The translations under genes were made by a program, and so were the position numbers. Of a stretch of DNA of 45,872 bases, positions 43,429-45,872 are shown piece by piece. Numbering within the stretch: position 1 is the stretch's first letter; the number at the start of each line of letters is the position of its first letter. The DNA is from an uncultured Ruminococcus sp. (lineage in GTDB: Bacteria > Bacillota > Clostridia > Lachnospirales > Lachnospiraceae). Below the pieces are notes generated by a model. The model did not search any database. It was not told the DNA's origin and saw only the letters and a program-made list of their open reading frames with translations. The stretch is taken from contig USFD01000016.1 of NCBI GenBank assembly GCA_900553885.1, forward strand, positions 1-45,872, in the 5' to 3' direction.

Positions 43429-45707
43429 TATGGGCAATCTGTTTTCTGCTGGCGCTGGTATTTGCCGCTGCCGGCACAGCGGTCTTTCTGATCCGGAGAC
43501 AGCACGGAAAAAATGAAGTCAGATATCTGGGCGGCGGTGTATTTCTGGCCTGCGTTGCAATATGTTTTCCGGTAATGTGTCTTACGGAACAGGCGGGATT
43601 TGCTCTGGCGGTAAGTATATCCCATAGTATCCGCATGTTTGTAGTTGACACCGGAGTATCCGATATCCTGGACGCGCTTCCGGTAAATGAGCTGGGGCTG
43701 CTGTTTTATCCGTATAAAGTTGTAGTCTGTCTGCTGTATCTTCTGGCTCCAATGTTCACCCTGACTATAGTGCTGCGGTATTTTTCCAATTTTTTCGAGA
43801 GAATGCGTCTGGTTCTGAAGAGACGGCAGAATCTGTATGTGTTTTCCGAGCTGAACAGACATTCTCTGGAGATTGCGGAAAATATCAGTACACAGGCCAA
43901 AGACAGCAGAAAAACGGGAATCATTTTCTGCTGTTCTGATGACAAGGATGACCGGAACAAAGAACTGGAAGAAGAAGCCAGGGATCTGAAAGCAGTATTT
44001 GTAACCGGAGAGATGACACATCTCCGCCTGAAAAACAGAGGAAGATACATCACTTACTTCTTCATATCGGAAGATGAGGATAAGAATATTGATCAAACGC
44101 TTTACATGATTGAGGAAATGACCGGGGATTCCCGCTGGCACGCCTCCGGCGGACTGGAACAGCGCAACAGCGCTCTTTACTGCTATGCAACAGGTGCAGA
44201 GGCAGAAATCCTGCTGGATGCTAAGCAGAAGGAAGACCTGCAGGTTGTACTTATGGATGAAGTAAGAGAATCGGTGTATGAACACCTGTACTGCCATCCT
44301 CTGTACACGAATATCAATCCGCTTGATGCCGGCGGTACACGTGAGAAGATTTCCCTTCTGATTGCAGGCGGCGGCAAGACGGGAAAAGAGTTTCTGAAAG
44401 CAGCGCTCTGGTGCGGGCAGATGGAAAATTTTGATCTGGAGATTCATCTGATTGATATCAAAGGAAATCTTATCAGAAAAGAACTGGGGATTGAGTGCCC
44501 GGAGCTGTTTGCCGAGCGGGCAGGATATCATATAGATATTCACAAAGGAAATATTTTCAGTGATAAGTCAGAAAAGTATCTGGATGAACTGGGCGAAGTG
44601 AATTACTGTGTAGCGGCTCTGGGCGACGACGAGGCTAATATCCGTGCCGCGGTATGGATGAGAAGATATTATTATCTGAAGCAGAAGAAAAATACCCCGC
44701 TGATCTGCGCCTATATAGAAAATCCCAGAAAGCGGCGTACTGTCTGGGAGTTATACGAGAATACAAGAACAGAGCAGCGGTTATATTACAATATCGTTCC
44801 TTTCGGGAGAAGAAAAATGTTTTTCGGCGGACAGTCGGATGCCGCGTTTGTTACGGAGTACCTCGGACTCGGCGTACAGTCTCATTATTTCCGCCTGACG
44901 AAAGATTCCTCAGAGGAAAAACGGAGACAGGCTGTACAGAAGTTCTACGAGAAACAGTTCAACCGGCGGTCCAGTATTGCCAGCGGTATACATATTCTTT
45001 TCAAGCTGTGGGAACTGGGATACGGGATTATGCGGGTGCCCTGTGAAGCGGCGGAAAAGAAGAAATTTCAGCAGTATATTCATCCCGTGGATTTCTATGC
45101 GGAATGCCATAAAAAACTGGATCCTTATTATGAACTGGAACATGAAAGATGGGTGGCTTACATGCGCACGGAGGGCTGGCGTCTGCCTACAAGAGGAGAA
45201 GATACTCTGGAAGAGATCCGGGAGTGCTATGAAGGCTATTGCCCTCAGTTTAAGAATCAGAATTACCTGATCCGGCTGCATCCTGCGCTCGCCCCCCTGC
45301 ACAGACGGGGCGGAGCGGGTGCAACACTGCAGGAAGTGGATGACATGATTGTGGATGTGAACCGCCGGAAAAAAGAAGAGTATAACCCCGATTACATTCA
45401 GTCGGATAAGGAAGTTGTGAACCATATCGGCGATATTGTGGCCGGAGCCTGGTGCGGCCCGGACGGCATAAACATCCACGGAGTGCGGGCAAAAGAGGGA
45501 GAATGCGTAATCTGTACGCTGGAAGATATGCTGCAGTATTATATCAGCATATACCAGGAGCAGAAGTCCCGCATGACTTCAGAGAAAATCATTACACTGC
45601 GGGAAGAGATCCGGCGCTGCTGCTACGGAATACTGCGGACAGACAAAGAAGACAAGGAGCCGGTGCTCGGATATCTTGAACAGATCCGGCAGGAAGAAAT
45701 TATGTGA
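43425..45707 (+). CDS. Membrane protein with RCK/TrkA-like Rossmann domains and RyR domain
   Basis: The 760-residue product overlaps the kinase stop by four bases (ATGA). TM helices are likely at about 1-22, 35-60 and 92-120, followed by a basic segment. A first Rossmann-like unit starts at LYVFSELNRHSLEIAENI (about 137-154). A second has LLIAGGGKTGKEFLKAALW (GGGKTG 315-320), an acidic strand end LIDIKG and VAALGDDEANIRAA, as in TrkA-N/RCK domains that bind nucleotides and gate ion channels. Near 566-600 YYELEHERWVAYMRTEGW and a later LHP match the RyR domain. No selectivity filter is recognisable, so channel function is uncertain. Related RyR-Rossmann proteins occur in predicted nucleotide-signalling conflict systems. 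It likely partners the kinase-nuclease protein, which carries diverged copies of both modules. Confidence 0.85.
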   Translation: MIWAICFLLALVFAAAGTAVFLIRRQHGKNEVRYLGGGVFLACVAICFPVMCLTEQAGFALAVSISHSIRMFVVDTGVSDILDALPVNELGLLFYPYKVVVCLLYLLAPMFTLTIVLRYFSNFFERMRLVLKRRQNLYVFSELNRHSLEIAENISTQAKDSRKTGIIFCCSDDKDDRNKELEEEARDLKAVFVTGEMTHLRLKNRGRYITYFFISEDEDKNIDQTLYMIEEMTGDSRWHASGGLEQRNSALYCYATGAEAEILLDAKQKEDLQVVLMDEVRESVYEHLYCHPLYTNINPLDAGGTREKISLLIAGGGKTGKEFLKAALWCGQMENFDLEIHLIDIKGNLIRKELGIECPELFAERAGYHIDIHKGNIFSDKSEKYLDELGEVNYCVAALGDDEANIRAAVWMRRYYYLKQKKNTPLICAYIENPRKRRTVWELYENTRTEQRLYYNIVPFGRRKMFFGGQSDAAFVTEYLGLGVQSHYFRLTKDSSEEKRRQAVQKFYEKQFNRRSSIASGIHILFKLWELGYGIMRVPCEAAEKKKFQQYIHPVDFYAECHKKLDPYYELEHERWVAYMRTEGWRLPTRGEDTLEEIRECYEGYCPQFKNQNYLIRLHPALAPLHRRGGAGATLQEVDDMIVDVNRRKKEEYNPDYIQSDKEVVNHIGDIVAGAWCGPDGINIHGVRAKEGECVICTLEDMLQYYISIYQEQKSRMTSEKIITLREEIRRCCYGILRTDKEDKEPVLGYLEQIRQEEIM

Positions 45708-45776
45708 GAGATTCGGATTTGCCGAAATGAACCTAGATTCAGAAATACCGGAAATATTCAGAATTCCCGGATAGAA

Positions 45777-45817
45777 CGGGACGGAGATATGGGATGTGGG
45801 ATTCTTATTCCGTTCCG
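45777..45817 (+). terminator. Possible weak terminator at the window end
   Basis: CGGGACGGAG and TTCCGTTCCG can pair (two G-T pairs) across a 21-base loop; the T-run TTTTT comes only about 15 bases later. The rest of 45708-45872 shows no gene. Confidence 0.3.
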
Positions 45818-45872
45818 GACTGTACTGATGTTTTTAATAAAGTTCCGGCCTGGTTTCCTTTCTAAGACCCGG

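Noticed and set aside
43230..44543. Long minus-strand open frame (about 437 codons) across the kinase/RyR junction
   Set aside because: It crosses two well-supported plus-strand genes, its composition is rich in Cys/Ser/His/Phe as expected for shadow frames, and no motif is visible.

Overview
The window reads like a chromosome segment of a Gram-positive, low-to-mid GC Clostridia member, most likely a Lachnospiraceae-type gut anaerobe. The signs are dense AGGAGG ribosome binding sites, SigA-like promoters (TTGNNN-17-TATAAT or extended TGnTATAAT), strong intrinsic terminators and very tight gene spacing. The genus is an inference. I found no rRNA, tRNA, CRISPR array, transposase or integrase. 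Twenty-six protein genes are called, 25 on the plus strand.

Layout. (1) 342-12219: a four-gene operon of a secreted, membrane-anchored vWA protein, a very large tubulin/FtsZ-like GTPase, a two-TM protein, and a 1401-residue multi-TM protein ending in a zinc ribbon and an HExxH peptidase. (2) 12388-16430: membrane-anchored transglutaminase-like protein, a KAP P-loop NTPase fused to a SAM methyltransferase, and a GNAT acetyltransferase. (3) 16548-20072: SAM methyltransferase, a stand-alone C-terminal domain of archaeal-type 3-dehydroquinate synthase, a TIR protein, a Rid-family protein and LuxS. (4) 20329-23919: a DUF4062-STAND NTPase-TPR protein. (5) 24059-26509: a TIR-TM-SecD-P1-like protein. 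(6) 26607-27668 (minus): an isochorismatase-like/PncC (CinA C-terminal) fusion. It is divergent from 27913-30674, a TIR protein translationally coupled to an ADP-sugar-type Nudix hydrolase. (7) 30865-36712: small membrane protein, TPR protein, a Clp_N/ClpA-type AAA/FtsH-type AAA-M41 chimera, and two YbjN-like paralogues. (8) 36880-45707: a hypothetical protein, a baseplate-J-like protein, a huge kinase with Rossmann, RyR-like, CARF-like and DUF1887-type nuclease regions, and an overlapping membrane protein with RCK-like Rossmann and RyR domains.

How they may work together (inference). The domain set (three TIR, STAND-TPR, KAP, CARF-nuclease, RyR, vWA, tubulin-like, protein kinase, AAA protease) is typical of biological-conflict and stress-signalling gene neighbourhoods rather than of primary metabolism. 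A plausible reading is an island of several modules: nucleotide-signal sensing and nuclease output at the right end, NAD+/ADP-ribose chemistry (TIR, Nudix, PncC) in the middle, protein quality control (Clp/FtsH chimera with YbjN chaperone-like partners), and a membrane-tethered cytomotive apparatus at the left. The strongest candidates for something undescribed are the kinase-RyR-CARF-nuclease/RyR-channel pair, the Clp-FtsH chimera, the TIR-Nudix-PncC locus and the vWA-tubulin operon.
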